The translations under genes were made by a program, and so were the position numbers. From UBA1140 sp964573285 (GTDB lineage Bacteria; Campylobacterota; Campylobacteria; Campylobacterales; Sulfurovaceae), in contig CAZNJD010000055.1 of NCBI GenBank assembly GCA_964573285.1, positions 7,236-71,235 of the forward strand: a stretch of DNA of 64,000 nucleotides, in the 5' to 3' direction. Under the pieces are notes generated by a model, which saw only the letters and a program-made list of their open reading frames with translations, was not told the DNA's origin and did no database searches. Every line of letters begins with the position of its first letter. Position 1 is the first letter of the stretch. Shown here piece after piece: positions 52,467 through 60,825 of this stretch.

Positions 52467-53180
52467 TCAAAATAAAAAAGAAGAACCCAATCCAATCAAT
52501 CCACCAAATACACCACCCCAAATAACTAACCATCCTAAATGAGTATGAATAAGTTCATGAACTAAATCATTTACCATTTTAGGACTCAAATCATCTAATC
52601 TTTTGGTAACTAAAATATCTACAGAGTTAATTAAATCATCATTTAGTGATGAGTTTTGGAGATGATGGTTCATCTGTTCTTTAAATACTTCTGAACTTAC
52701 TATTCCTACTACAGCCGATTTTAATTTTTTCTCAAATGGTTTTTCTAAGGGGTCTAATGCTTTTTCTCCCCCAAAAAGATTAAGAGCATCTCCTAGTTTT
52801 GACTCCATAACACTCTGTTTGAGAGCTACAAAAGCAGGTTTGAAATTGGCAGACTCTACAAGTGGTGCTAAATCTATCTTTTTATCTTCACCTTGAAAAA
52901 ATTTATTTAATTGCTCTTTGGTAAAAAACTGTTTCATTATCATATCTTTTATAGAACCTTTAAATGCCCTAAAATTTTTTTCTATAACACCTGAACCATA
53001 AAGTAATGGAACTCTATTAAATAACATATAAATAGCTAATTGATTAGTAACTGCTCCAGATATTGCAAATAGTCCTATATATAGTATCGGTCTATGGTAT
53101 GGTTCTGGTAGATAAAATGATACGATAATAAGTAAAATACTGATTATATCTGTAATTGATGACTTTGATAAATAATACAT
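52467..53180 (-). CDS. DUF445-family membrane protein
   Basis: The 237-residue protein has N-terminal helices (about 10-24, 30-52) with GAVTNQLAIYMLFNR, the signature of DUF445 (YheB/YjiN type). A helical soluble region and a C-terminal helix (about 214-236, LVIWGGVFGGLIGLGSSFL) follow. It is shorter than many members. Function is unknown. It is the last gene of a psd-HAD-DUF445 run, starting within 2 bp of the HAD gene's stop. Confidence 0.82.
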   Translation of the reverse strand: MYYLSKSSITDIISILLIIVSFYLPEPYHRPILYIGLFAISGAVTNQLAIYMLFNRVPLLYGSGVIEKNFRAFKGSIKDMIMKQFFTKEQLNKFFQGEDKKIDLAPLVESANFKPAFVALKQSVMESKLGDALNLFGGEKALDPLEKPFEKKLKSAVVGIVSSEVFKEQMNHHLQNSSLNDDLINSVDILVTKRLDDLSPKMVNDLVHELIHTHLGWLVIWGGVFGGLIGLGSSFLF

Positions 53181-53181
53181 A

Positions 53182-53808
53182 TTAAAATTCCAAAATTTTC
53201 TCTTTTAATTGGGTTATGGAGTGCACAGCATCCTCATCTTTATAATTAGAAAATCCCCAATGAACCATAATATAGTCTATATGAGCATTTTTGGATGCCT
53301 CTTCATCTCTCTCTCCATCACCTATAAATATAGCTTCATCGGCTTTGATATTTAGCTCATCTAATATTTTGTGTAACATTTCAGGATATGGTTTGCCTCT
53401 TGATACCTCATCACTACAAACAACAGCATCAAAATAATCTACAATATCCAAATAGATTAATGATTGTTTTGTAGAAATTCTATAAGCATTAGTTGCTATG
53501 GCTAGTTTAAAGCCTTTTTCTTTTAGTTCATCAAGAAGTTCTTTTATCCCCTTATATAGTATAAGTTCTTGTTTGTGATTATCTTTATAATACTCTGAAA
53601 ACCATAGCTCATGGTCTGCTTTGAATGAGTCTGCTTCATAAAAATATTTTGATGCGTTTATAGTATGGTCATTTAGTTTACCTAAAATATTCTCTTGACT
53701 CATAGGCTCTAGTGATAAATTATTCCGTACATGATTAATTGCATTAACTAGAGTGATGGAACTATCAACAAGTGTACCATCCATATCAAATATAATTAAT
53801 TTTTTCAT
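53182..53808 (-). CDS. HAD hydrolase, phosphoglycolate phosphatase-like
   Basis: The 208-residue HAD phosphatase has DMDGTLVDSS (motif I near the N-terminus), helical cap, IATNAYRIS (motif II), DEVSRGKPYPEM (motif III) and FIGDGERDEEASKN (motif IV). The cap and motifs fit Gph/PGP-type enzymes acting on small phosphates; the substrate is not fixed. It begins right after psd. Confidence 0.88.
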   Translation of the reverse strand: MKKLIIFDMDGTLVDSSITLVNAINHVRNNLSLEPMSQENILGKLNDHTINASKYFYEADSFKADHELWFSEYYKDNHKQELILYKGIKELLDELKEKGFKLAIATNAYRISTKQSLIYLDIVDYFDAVVCSDEVSRGKPYPEMLHKILDELNIKADEAIFIGDGERDEEASKNAHIDYIMVHWGFSNYKDEDAVHSITQLKEKILEF

Positions 53809-54624
53809 TTATAATTTTACTCCAATTGGCTCTGCAAATTTAACTTTTTGATTTATAGTTATTTCTGGAAGCCAGACTCCTTTTTCACTAAAAAGCAGTA
53901 TAGTTGAACCCATCTCAAACCAACCAAATAGTTCACCTTTTTCTAGCCATAAATTATTATATACATAGTGTTTGGGTTCTCTAATATCAGAATTGGTATT
54001 AATCTCTTTTTCAAAAGTCACAACCATTTTACCTACATTCAATGCACCAACAAGAACCATTACAAATATATTACCATTACTATCTTCACACTCAATTACT
54101 ACTCTCTCATTTTCAATAAATAGTTCAGTTTTATTTCGTAATAGTGGGAGATTAACAGGATATAATTTACCTGGTATATGTGTTAGTGATTTTATATTAA
54201 GTTTATCAGGCATATGGTATCTATGATAATCTTTTGGAGATAGATATAGATTAACAAACTCACCACCATCAATAGATTTAGACGCTTCTTTATGATATTC
54301 TCCTAAAAGTCTATCTATACTGTATGCCATACCTTTTATCTGATAAGCTTTACCCTCAACTATCTTTCCAAAATCAGTAACTAATCCATCAACAGGAGAG
54401 ATAAGTATATTTTTATCACTATTTATCTCTCTAGCTTTTTCAAATGCTCTAGTAAAGAGCTTATTGAGTGATTTATACTCTCTTGGTTGTCTAAATTCAC
54501 TCATCTCCAATCCCATAAACTTAACATAACCATTATTTATTATCTTTTGTATCGGTGTTGGAAACTCTTTTGAGGCGAATTTACCAAATAGATTTGATAT
54601 AACTGAAGTGTAGTGTTTTTGCAT
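53809..54624 (-). CDS. psd: Phosphatidylserine decarboxylase proenzyme
   Basis: Psd makes phosphatidylethanolamine from phosphatidylserine in the inner membrane. Self-cleavage at Gly-Ser gives the pyruvoyl group: the motif here is FEMGSTILLF near the C-terminus. Also seen are SPVDGLVTDFG, YLSPKDYHRYHMP and VLVGALNVGKM. I choose the ATG at 54624 (AGGA five bases upstream, product MQKHYTSVISNLFGKF), 271 residues, over an in-frame TTG 36 bases before it. The proenzyme Ser is intact. Confidence 0.94.
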   Translation of the reverse strand: MQKHYTSVISNLFGKFASKEFPTPIQKIINNGYVKFMGLEMSEFRQPREYKSLNKLFTRAFEKAREINSDKNILISPVDGLVTDFGKIVEGKAYQIKGMAYSIDRLLGEYHKEASKSIDGGEFVNLYLSPKDYHRYHMPDKLNIKSLTHIPGKLYPVNLPLLRNKTELFIENERVVIECEDSNGNIFVMVLVGALNVGKMVVTFEKEINTNSDIREPKHYVYNNLWLEKGELFGWFEMGSTILLFSEKGVWLPEITINQKVKFAEPIGVKL

Positions 54625-54679
54625 GATATTCCTATAAAATTTTCTTAAAATTATAGTCAATTTTTAATTTATGCGTCTT

Positions 54680-54706
54680 AAACCCAAGAGTAAAACTCTT
54701 GGGTTT
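54680..54706 (-). terminator. Terminator of the DUF5011-like lipoprotein gene
   Basis: AAACCCAAGAGT-AAA-ACTCTTGGGTTT is a perfect 12-bp stem two bases past the minus-strand stop. The T-run on that strand is short. Confidence 0.7.
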
Positions 54707-54708
54707 GT

Positions 54709-55746
54709 TTAAAAATCTATTCTTAATTCATTTTCATCTCCATTTCTAGGTTTAAATCCAATCCATAAACCTGTAGTTTTTCCATCACCACCATGAAGAT
54801 TTGTAAAGAAACGGAAAAGTGCATTTCTCTCTGATACAGTATCATATTTATTTTTTAGTGTTTGTGTATTATAACTAATATCAAGTTTCCAAAGCGTATG
54901 AATATCTCTAATTGGGGTAAAGTCAATATCTGTTAGTCTATTATTATTTAATTTAATCTCATTAATTCCATCAAACATACTCAACGGAGTCAAATCTATA
55001 GAAGTTAATCCTCTATTAGAACAGTCTATTGTACCATTATAGGATTTTGTTGCTTCATTATATAAGCTATTATTAAATACTCCTCCACATGTATTAGAAT
55101 ACCATGCTATAAAAGTATCAAGATCAGAATTTATATTATTCGCATAATTTCCATTATCTATAGGTGTACCTAAATTACTATTACCTTGACCTGTATAGTC
55201 ATCAACATATCCATTATCATTATTATAGCTACCACCATTATCATAGTTATCAGTATTATAGCTACTATCATCATAATTACCATTATCGTAAATACCATTA
55301 TCGTAAATACCATTTGTATTTGTATTTGTATTTGTTCCTGTGACTATAACTTTTCGACATTTAATATCTTCATTACCATCACTATCTTCTACTCTATATT
55401 TTATATGATATTCACCTTGGATATTGGAATTAATATCATCTGTTCGTTCTACTTGATTTGTTAAATCACCATCTTGTGCATCATTTGCATAAAATATATC
55501 TCCATTAGGTAAAATAGTAGTAGTTCCTTGACTAATAGTGATAATTCGTTGACCATCTAATGTAATTATTGGGTTATCACCAGATAAAGCATCTATATTA
55601 TTTGTAGCATTATTTGTGTATCCTATTGTATCACACATTGAAAAATCATTCGGGTCATCTGTTGCTGTTGTATCTCCACATCCGACAAAACTTAAGCTAG
55701 TTGTTCCTAATACTATGGATATTAGAATTGTATTTTTAATAAACAT
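54709..55746 (-). CDS. Lipoprotein with DUF5011-like and leucine-rich segments
   Basis: The 345-residue product has lipobox FVGC. A DUF5011-type beta domain (about 55-135: YHIKYRVEDSDGNEDIKCRKVIV) is followed by a low-complexity stretch rich in Asn, Tyr, Asp and Gly (about 138-195: YDNGIYDNGNYDD), then a Cys-containing region with two leucine-rich units (NRGLTSIDLTPL, NEIKLNNNRLTDIDF). Surface exposure and binding to proteins or glycans are inferred. AGGAG precedes the ATG. Confidence 0.78.
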   Translation of the reverse strand: MFIKNTILISIVLGTTSLSFVGCGDTTATDDPNDFSMCDTIGYTNNATNNIDALSGDNPIITLDGQRIITISQGTTTILPNGDIFYANDAQDGDLTNQVERTDDINSNIQGEYHIKYRVEDSDGNEDIKCRKVIVTGTNTNTNTNGIYDNGIYDNGNYDDSSYNTDNYDNGGSYNNDNGYVDDYTGQGNSNLGTPIDNGNYANNINSDLDTFIAWYSNTCGGVFNNSLYNEATKSYNGTIDCSNRGLTSIDLTPLSMFDGINEIKLNNNRLTDIDFTPIRDIHTLWKLDISYNTQTLKNKYDTVSERNALFRFFTNLHGGDGKTTGLWIGFKPRNGDENELRIDF

Positions 55747-55869
55747 TACTGTTTTTCTCCTTACTTTTAGTAAAATAAAATATAATATAATTATATCTAA
55801 TTAATGTGTATTAATAGTTAATTAATTTCACAATCTAAATATTTTTTAGCTACCGTTTTTCATATATGA

Positions 55870-56610
55870 TTATCCTAACAACATTTTTTTGATTAAGATA
55901 ACTATTGCAATGATATACATTATCATTAGGTATCGTTTATGATTTTTGGATGTTACATGGTCTTTGAGCCAAATACCTATATATACACCTAATAGTGAAG
56001 CAATAGCTACAAACAATCCTTTATTTAGGTCAATATCACCAATTTGTATATGGCTAATAAACCCTGAAAAAGATGAAAATGCTACAAAAAATAGCCCTGC
56101 ACTTATAGCTTTTTTAATAGGATAGTGTAAAAAACCTGCCAAAATAGGAGTTAGCATAATAGAGCCACCAACACCCAATGAGATAGCGAATATACCAATT
56201 ATACCACCCACACTAAATAATACTATAGGATTAAGTGTTTTTACTGTTCCATCATCTGCTAGTTTTGCAATAAATAATCTATATAATGCAAATATCAATA
56301 ATCCAAAAAATAGATATTCTAGCATGGTTGCAGGAAGCATATGAGATACAAGAGCTCCAATAAACCCACCGATAAATCCACCAACTCCTACCCAAACTCC
56401 TTCACCTAAAACAAGTGAACCTTTTTTATAGTTGAGATATGAGCCATAAAATGAGCTAAAAACCATTTGTAACACAGAGATACCTATAGCTGTTTTAATA
56501 TCTATACCTTCTAACATAAGTAGTGGAATAAGTATCATTCCTCCACCAATACCAAAAAAGCCTGAAAGAGTACCTACGAGAGTTCCTGTCAAAATTAATA
56601 TGATTTCCAT
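55870..56610 (-). CDS. TauE/SafE-family anion exporter
   Basis: The 246-residue, eight-helix inner-membrane protein has the duplicated glycine-rich motif GTLSGFFGIGGGMILIPLL and GIFAISLGVGGSIMLTPIL, typical of TauE/SafE (YfcA-like). Members export sulfite, sulfoacetate or related anions; no adjacent gene fixes the substrate. A Fur-type palindrome lies about 80 bp upstream of its start. Confidence 0.87.
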   Translation of the reverse strand: MEIILILTGTLVGTLSGFFGIGGGMILIPLLMLEGIDIKTAIGISVLQMVFSSFYGSYLNYKKGSLVLGEGVWVGVGGFIGGFIGALVSHMLPATMLEYLFFGLLIFALYRLFIAKLADDGTVKTLNPIVLFSVGGIIGIFAISLGVGGSIMLTPILAGFLHYPIKKAISAGLFFVAFSSFSGFISHIQIGDIDLNKGLFVAIASLLGVYIGIWLKDHVTSKNHKRYLMIMYIIAIVILIKKMLLG

Positions 56611-56688
56611 ATATTATATTGTCCTATTAAGTAAATTAAAAGAGAAATTATATCATGAACTACCCATAATATTTATTGTTTTTATATA

Positions 56689-56703
56689 AGATAATTATTA
56701 TCT
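56689..56703. promoter_or_regulatory. Fur-family-type operator palindrome
   Basis: AGATAAT-T-ATTATCT is a perfect 7-1-7 palindrome that matches 13 of 15 positions of the B. subtilis Fur box TGATAATnATTATCA. It extends to an 11-bp inverted repeat (56684-56708). It sits in the divergent spacer between the TauE-like and the 67-residue genes, so it is not placed as a terminator. Confidence 0.55.
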
Positions 56704-56846
56704 TATATTTTTAGATTAATAAGAGTGTGTTTTTATTACATCTTGTTGAAGATAACTTATTAAAATAAATCTTATATATGTTTTATATTAATAATATGCT
56801 AGAATTAAAAATCATGATTAATTGAACAAAAAGAAAAAGGAATAAT

Positions 56847-57050
56847 ATGTCAACTACAGTAGAAATTATCCAAAATGAACTTCCAAATTATCAAGGACTT
56901 ACCAAATCAGAAAAGAGTTATGGTCTTTCACATTTAGATGAATGGATACCAGAAAATGGGCATTTAGAGGTGCTTATTAGTAAATTTGCAGAAAAATCAT
57001 TGGATATTAGACCGTTTTTAGACCAAGTAGGACTTCTCGAAGAAGATTAA
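56847..57050 (+). CDS. Small hypothetical acidic protein
   Basis: The 67-residue soluble protein starts behind AAAAAGGA. It has no Cys, signal or membrane segment, and ends in GLLEED. No family is recognised. A Fur-type palindrome lies upstream, so iron- or peroxide-controlled expression is possible but unproved. A long inverted repeat follows. Confidence 0.62.
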   Translation: MSTTVEIIQNELPNYQGLTKSEKSYGLSHLDEWIPENGHLEVLISKFAEKSLDIRPFLDQVGLLEED

Positions 57051-57095
57051 TTTTTTTTGTCTAAAATTAAACAAAAAAAAATTAAATGTAATGTA

Positions 57096-57144
57096 TTCTG
57101 TTAAGCTAATTGGTTTTATAACTAATTCTAATTAATTAACAGAA
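57096..57144. terminator. Nested inverted repeat between convergent genes
   Basis: TTCTGTTAA/TTAACAGAA arms enclose a second pair (AATTGGTT/AACTAATT). The structure lies between the 67-residue gene and the L,D-transpeptidase gene, and is a likely terminator. Confidence 0.5.
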
Positions 57145-57160
57145 AAGATTGTAATAATAG

Positions 57161-57895
57161 CTATCTTAGGCTATTATCAGCGATTTTTTTTATCTCACTT
57201 TGAGGTAATTGTAAGAGTAGAGGTTTTTTATCTGATTTTAGCCACTTTAAAACTTTGACTATACTATTTTGACTCATAGCTGTACATCCAGCAGTACCTT
57301 TTCCATCACCACTTCTAATATGTATAAATATACATGAACCACTATTTTTAATCTGATTTGGATTATGATTGACTACTATACCGTACTGATACAAATTATT
57401 TTTTAGTCTCATATGCTCAAAACTACTATAATCTTTATTTTCTTTGGTACTATCTATAATACGATTATACCATTTTGAGTTACTATCATCTACACAGTGG
57501 TCTGTTGTTTTATATACATTATAAGGAAAATCTATATTAAGTGGAGCATATCCAAAACCATTTTTCAATGAAAAAAGTCCAGCAGGAGAGCGACCATCAC
57601 CCTCTTTTTTGATATATTTTGCATCTTTTGGGATAGTATGTAGTCCAAGTCCCCACCCTAAACCATCTCTTCCTAAAATAATAGATATAGGCTCTCCTAC
57701 TTTTTTCCATTTTTTATTATCTTTTTCATATCGTTGTAGAGTTCCATTTCGTTTATTCCAACCTGCTGTTGTTACTTTTAGTATCTGTCTGCTCTCTTGT
57801 GGAATGATTATTTTTTCATTTGAGGCTACTATGGGGGTATTTTGACAAGCACTAAATGCTAATAGAGTAATTGTTAATAGAGATATTGTTTTCAT
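57161..57895 (-). CDS. L,D-transpeptidase (YkuD-type) lipoprotein
   Basis: The 244-residue protein starts at ATG 57895 (AAGGA upstream) with lipobox FSAC, so a longer upstream frame is rejected. The YkuD catalytic segment is FIHIRSGDGKGTAGCTAMS with catalytic Cys and upstream His. The N-terminal part (VTTAGWNKRNGTLQRYEKDNKKW, split) is usual for a subgroup of periplasmic L,D-transpeptidases/carboxypeptidases such as those shaping peptidoglycan in Campylobacterota. Divergent from nhaC by 37 bp. Confidence 0.85.
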   Translation of the reverse strand: MKTISLLTITLLAFSACQNTPIVASNEKIIIPQESRQILKVTTAGWNKRNGTLQRYEKDNKKWKKVGEPISIILGRDGLGWGLGLHTIPKDAKYIKKEGDGRSPAGLFSLKNGFGYAPLNIDFPYNVYKTTDHCVDDSNSKWYNRIIDSTKENKDYSSFEHMRLKNNLYQYGIVVNHNPNQIKNSGSCIFIHIRSGDGKGTAGCTAMSQNSIVKVLKWLKSDKKPLLLQLPQSEIKKIADNSLR

Positions 57896-57932
57896 AATGT
57901 TATAATCCTTAAAAATTTTACGAGGCAAAATA

Positions 57933-59318
57933 ATGGAAAATCTAGGAATTTTATCTGTACTTATCCCAATATTTATTATCATAATGGCAATTATAACAAA
58001 AGATGTAGTAGTCTCACTACTCTCTGGTATATTTTTGGGTGAATTAGTTATACATCATTTTCATCCACTAGAGGCTATAATTGCTCTACTAGATGGATTT
58101 GTTGGTCTCTTTTCAGAGGGGTGGATAACCAAAACAGCTCTATTTGCTCTACTTGTTGGAGCTATTATACGGCTTATAAGTGATAGTGGTGGAGTTAGTG
58201 GATTTATAAATTATATTAGTACCAAAGAGAAAAATATAGACTCACCAAAAGGTGCATTGTTATTAGCTTATGTTTTGGGAGTGATTATATTTATAGAATC
58301 ATCTATCACTTCACTAGTAGCAGGAACAGTTGCCAAACCTCTTTGTGACAAAAATGGGGTAAGCCGTGAAAAGTTAGCATTTGTATGTGATTCAACTTCT
58401 GCTCCTGTATGTTCACTTATACCTTTTAACGCTTGGGGTGCTTTGCTTTTGGGTTTAATACTCACAGCTATTGAGTCCAAAGTTATAACAGGAGATGCTA
58501 TTTCACTACTTATTGAGTCTATTGCTTTTAATTTCTATTCTATTATTATGGTCATATTCGTTTTATTGGTTATACTTTTTGATATAAATATAGGTTCTAT
58601 GCGTTATGCCAAACCTCATCAATTAGAGTTGTCTGCACAAAAGCATATAGATAACTATAAATCACCTCTACTTATGATACTTCCATTAGTAGTATTAATT
58701 ATTATGGTTCCTATATCTTTATATTATACAGGTAATGGAGATATACTAAAAGGTTCAGGTTCTACTTCTGTATTTTATGCTGTTATATCATCTTTGGGAT
58801 TTATCTATTTTTATTTTGTATTTGGTGGACATATTAAACACAAAGAGTATTTCAAATCACTCTATGCAGGTATATCAGATATGATACCTATTACACTTAT
58901 TTTACTATTAGCTTTTTTGATAGGTTCTGTGATTAAAGAGTTAGGAACAGCCAATTATCTATCTCATCTAATGCAAGGAAATATCTCACCTATATTTTTA
59001 CCAGTTCTTATATTTTGGGTAGCTTCAATCACCTCATTTTCTACAGGAACTAGTTGGGGCACATTCTCTATTATGATGCCTATAGCTTTAGCTTTGGGAG
59101 CAACATTTAATATATATACTCCACTTATGATAGGTGCTGTAATCTCTGGAGGAATATTTGGAGACCATGTATCACCAATTTCAGATACAACTATTATCTC
59201 TTCTATGGCTAGTGGATGTGACCATATATCACATGTACGAACACAAATGCCTTATGCTTTGATTTCATCTGGATTAGCTTCTATTTTGTATTTGGGTTGT
59301 GGTTTGATTATGAGTTAG
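57933..59318 (+). CDS. NhaC-family Na+/H+ antiporter
   Basis: The 461-residue transporter has about 12 hydrophobic helices. It shows NhaC-type signatures: GIFLGELVI, SPKGALLLAYVLGVIIFIESSITSLVAG (split), PVCSLIPFNAWGALL, FSTGTSWGTFSIMMPIAL and GGIFGDHVSPISDTTIISSM. It exchanges Na+ (or a dicarboxylate) for H+. No adjacent gene suggests a specific substrate. Confidence 0.87.
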   Translation: MENLGILSVLIPIFIIIMAIITKDVVVSLLSGIFLGELVIHHFHPLEAIIALLDGFVGLFSEGWITKTALFALLVGAIIRLISDSGGVSGFINYISTKEKNIDSPKGALLLAYVLGVIIFIESSITSLVAGTVAKPLCDKNGVSREKLAFVCDSTSAPVCSLIPFNAWGALLLGLILTAIESKVITGDAISLLIESIAFNFYSIIMVIFVLLVILFDINIGSMRYAKPHQLELSAQKHIDNYKSPLLMILPLVVLIIMVPISLYYTGNGDILKGSGSTSVFYAVISSLGFIYFYFVFGGHIKHKEYFKSLYAGISDMIPITLILLLAFLIGSVIKELGTANYLSHLMQGNISPIFLPVLIFWVASITSFSTGTSWGTFSIMMPIALALGATFNIYTPLMIGAVISGGIFGDHVSPISDTTIISSMASGCDHISHVRTQMPYALISSGLASILYLGCGLIMS

Positions 59319-59327
59319 TTATTGTGT

Positions 59328-59333
59328 TATAAT
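59328..59333 (+). promoter_or_regulatory. Extended -10 for cysS
   Basis: TGTTATAATTTC lies 23 bp before the cysS start codon. Confidence 0.45.
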
Positions 59334-59355
59334 TTCAAAAAAAGGTTAATATTAT

Positions 59356-60756
59356 ATGTATATTTATGATAGTGTAAAAAAGACAAAACTACCATTTGAA
59401 CCCATAATTCCAAGAAAAGCCTCTATCTATGTATGTGGACCTACTGTCTATGATGATGCACATTTAGGTCATGCGAGAAGCTCACTTAGCTTTGATTTAC
59501 TTGTTCGTACTCTAAAAGCTTTGCATTATGATGTTACTATGTGTAAAAATTTTACCGATATAGATGATAAAATTATTAAAAAGGTTCAAGTTACAGGACA
59601 AAGCTTACAAGAGATAACAACTCACTATATAGATAGATATTTGGAGGATATGAGAGCTTTGGGTGTAATAGATGCCAATATCCAACCCAAAGCTACAGAG
59701 TCATTAGGTGCAATAGAGTCTATAATCCAAAGTTTAATAGATAAAGATATAGCCTATATAGTAAGTTCTGGTGATATATATTTTGATACTTCCAAAGATA
59801 CTCACTATGGAGAGATTTCACATCAAGTAAGAGATGATGCAGATAATCATAGTCGTATAGAGCATACAGGTCAAAAACGAAACCCAAAAGATTTTGCACT
59901 ATGGAAAGCTTGTAATGGAGATGAAGATATATGTTTTGATACCAAGTTTAGTAGTGGTCGCCCTGGTTGGCATATAGAGTGTTCGGCTATGATAGAAAAG
60001 CACTTTAAAGGAGATGGTAAATATAGTATAGATATTCATGGTGGAGGTGCAGATTTGCTTTTTCCACATCATGAAAATGAAGCATCTCAAAGTAGATGTG
60101 CCTCAGGTCATGAACTATCTAAATATTGGATGCATAATGGATTTGTAAATATAGATGGTGAAAAAATGAGTAAATCTTTAGGTAATAGCTTTTTTGTCAA
60201 AGATGCGTTGAGCGTTTATGATGGTGAGATACTGCGAAATTATCTAATATCTGTTCATTATAGAAATGATTTTAATTTTAATGAAAAGGATTTATTAAGT
60301 TCCAAAAAGAGACTTGATAGACTCTATAGACTCAAGAAAAGGATAAGTCCAATTAAGGCATCTAAGCCCAATAAATCATTTCAAAATGCACTATTAGAAG
60401 CTATGAGTGACGATTTGAATATTTCAATTGCTTTTGCCACTATTGATGCGATGATAAATGCTACTAATGATAAATTAGATATAAATCCAAAAGATAAAGG
60501 GTTAAAAAAGGAGACTCTAGCAAATATAGAGTTTATAGATAAACTCTTAGGAGTTGGTAGCAAAGAACCGTTTAGTTATTTTCAAATTGGAGTTGATAAA
60601 ACTAGCAAAGCTAAAATAGAGTCTCTAATAGAGCAGAGAAATAATGCCAAAAAGGCTAAAGATTATCTAAAAGCTGATAAAATTAGAGAAGATATTTTAG
60701 ATATGGGTATAGCTATCATGGATAGAATTGATGGAACTGTTTGGGAGAAGATATAA
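59356..60756 (+). CDS. cysS: Cysteine-tRNA ligase
   Basis: CysRS charges tRNA-Cys. Class I motifs are GPTVYDDAHLGHARSSLSFD (HIGH-type HLGH) and GEKMSKSLGNSF (KMSKS). The Zn ligands include Cys in YVCGPT and IECSAM, plus HHENE. The anticodon-side C-terminal helices end in DRIDGTVWEKI. At 466 residues it is normal. The 69-bp spacer before the ABC gene carries no extra gene. Confidence 0.96.
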   Translation: MYIYDSVKKTKLPFEPIIPRKASIYVCGPTVYDDAHLGHARSSLSFDLLVRTLKALHYDVTMCKNFTDIDDKIIKKVQVTGQSLQEITTHYIDRYLEDMRALGVIDANIQPKATESLGAIESIIQSLIDKDIAYIVSSGDIYFDTSKDTHYGEISHQVRDDADNHSRIEHTGQKRNPKDFALWKACNGDEDICFDTKFSSGRPGWHIECSAMIEKHFKGDGKYSIDIHGGGADLLFPHHENEASQSRCASGHELSKYWMHNGFVNIDGEKMSKSLGNSFFVKDALSVYDGEILRNYLISVHYRNDFNFNEKDLLSSKKRLDRLYRLKKRISPIKASKPNKSFQNALLEAMSDDLNISIAFATIDAMINATNDKLDINPKDKGLKKETLANIEFIDKLLGVGSKEPFSYFQIGVDKTSKAKIESLIEQRNNAKKAKDYLKADKIREDILDMGIAIMDRIDGTVWEKI

Positions 60757-60825
60757 TATGGGGTGGAGGTCATATATTTCTATTCGTTTAGGAAAAATAA
60801 TAAATAAATTATAGAAAAGAGAGCT

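Noticed and set aside
55186..55464. Ile-rich plus-strand ORF inside the lipoprotein gene
   Set aside because: Complement of the Asn/Tyr/Asp low-complexity stretch; no start signal.
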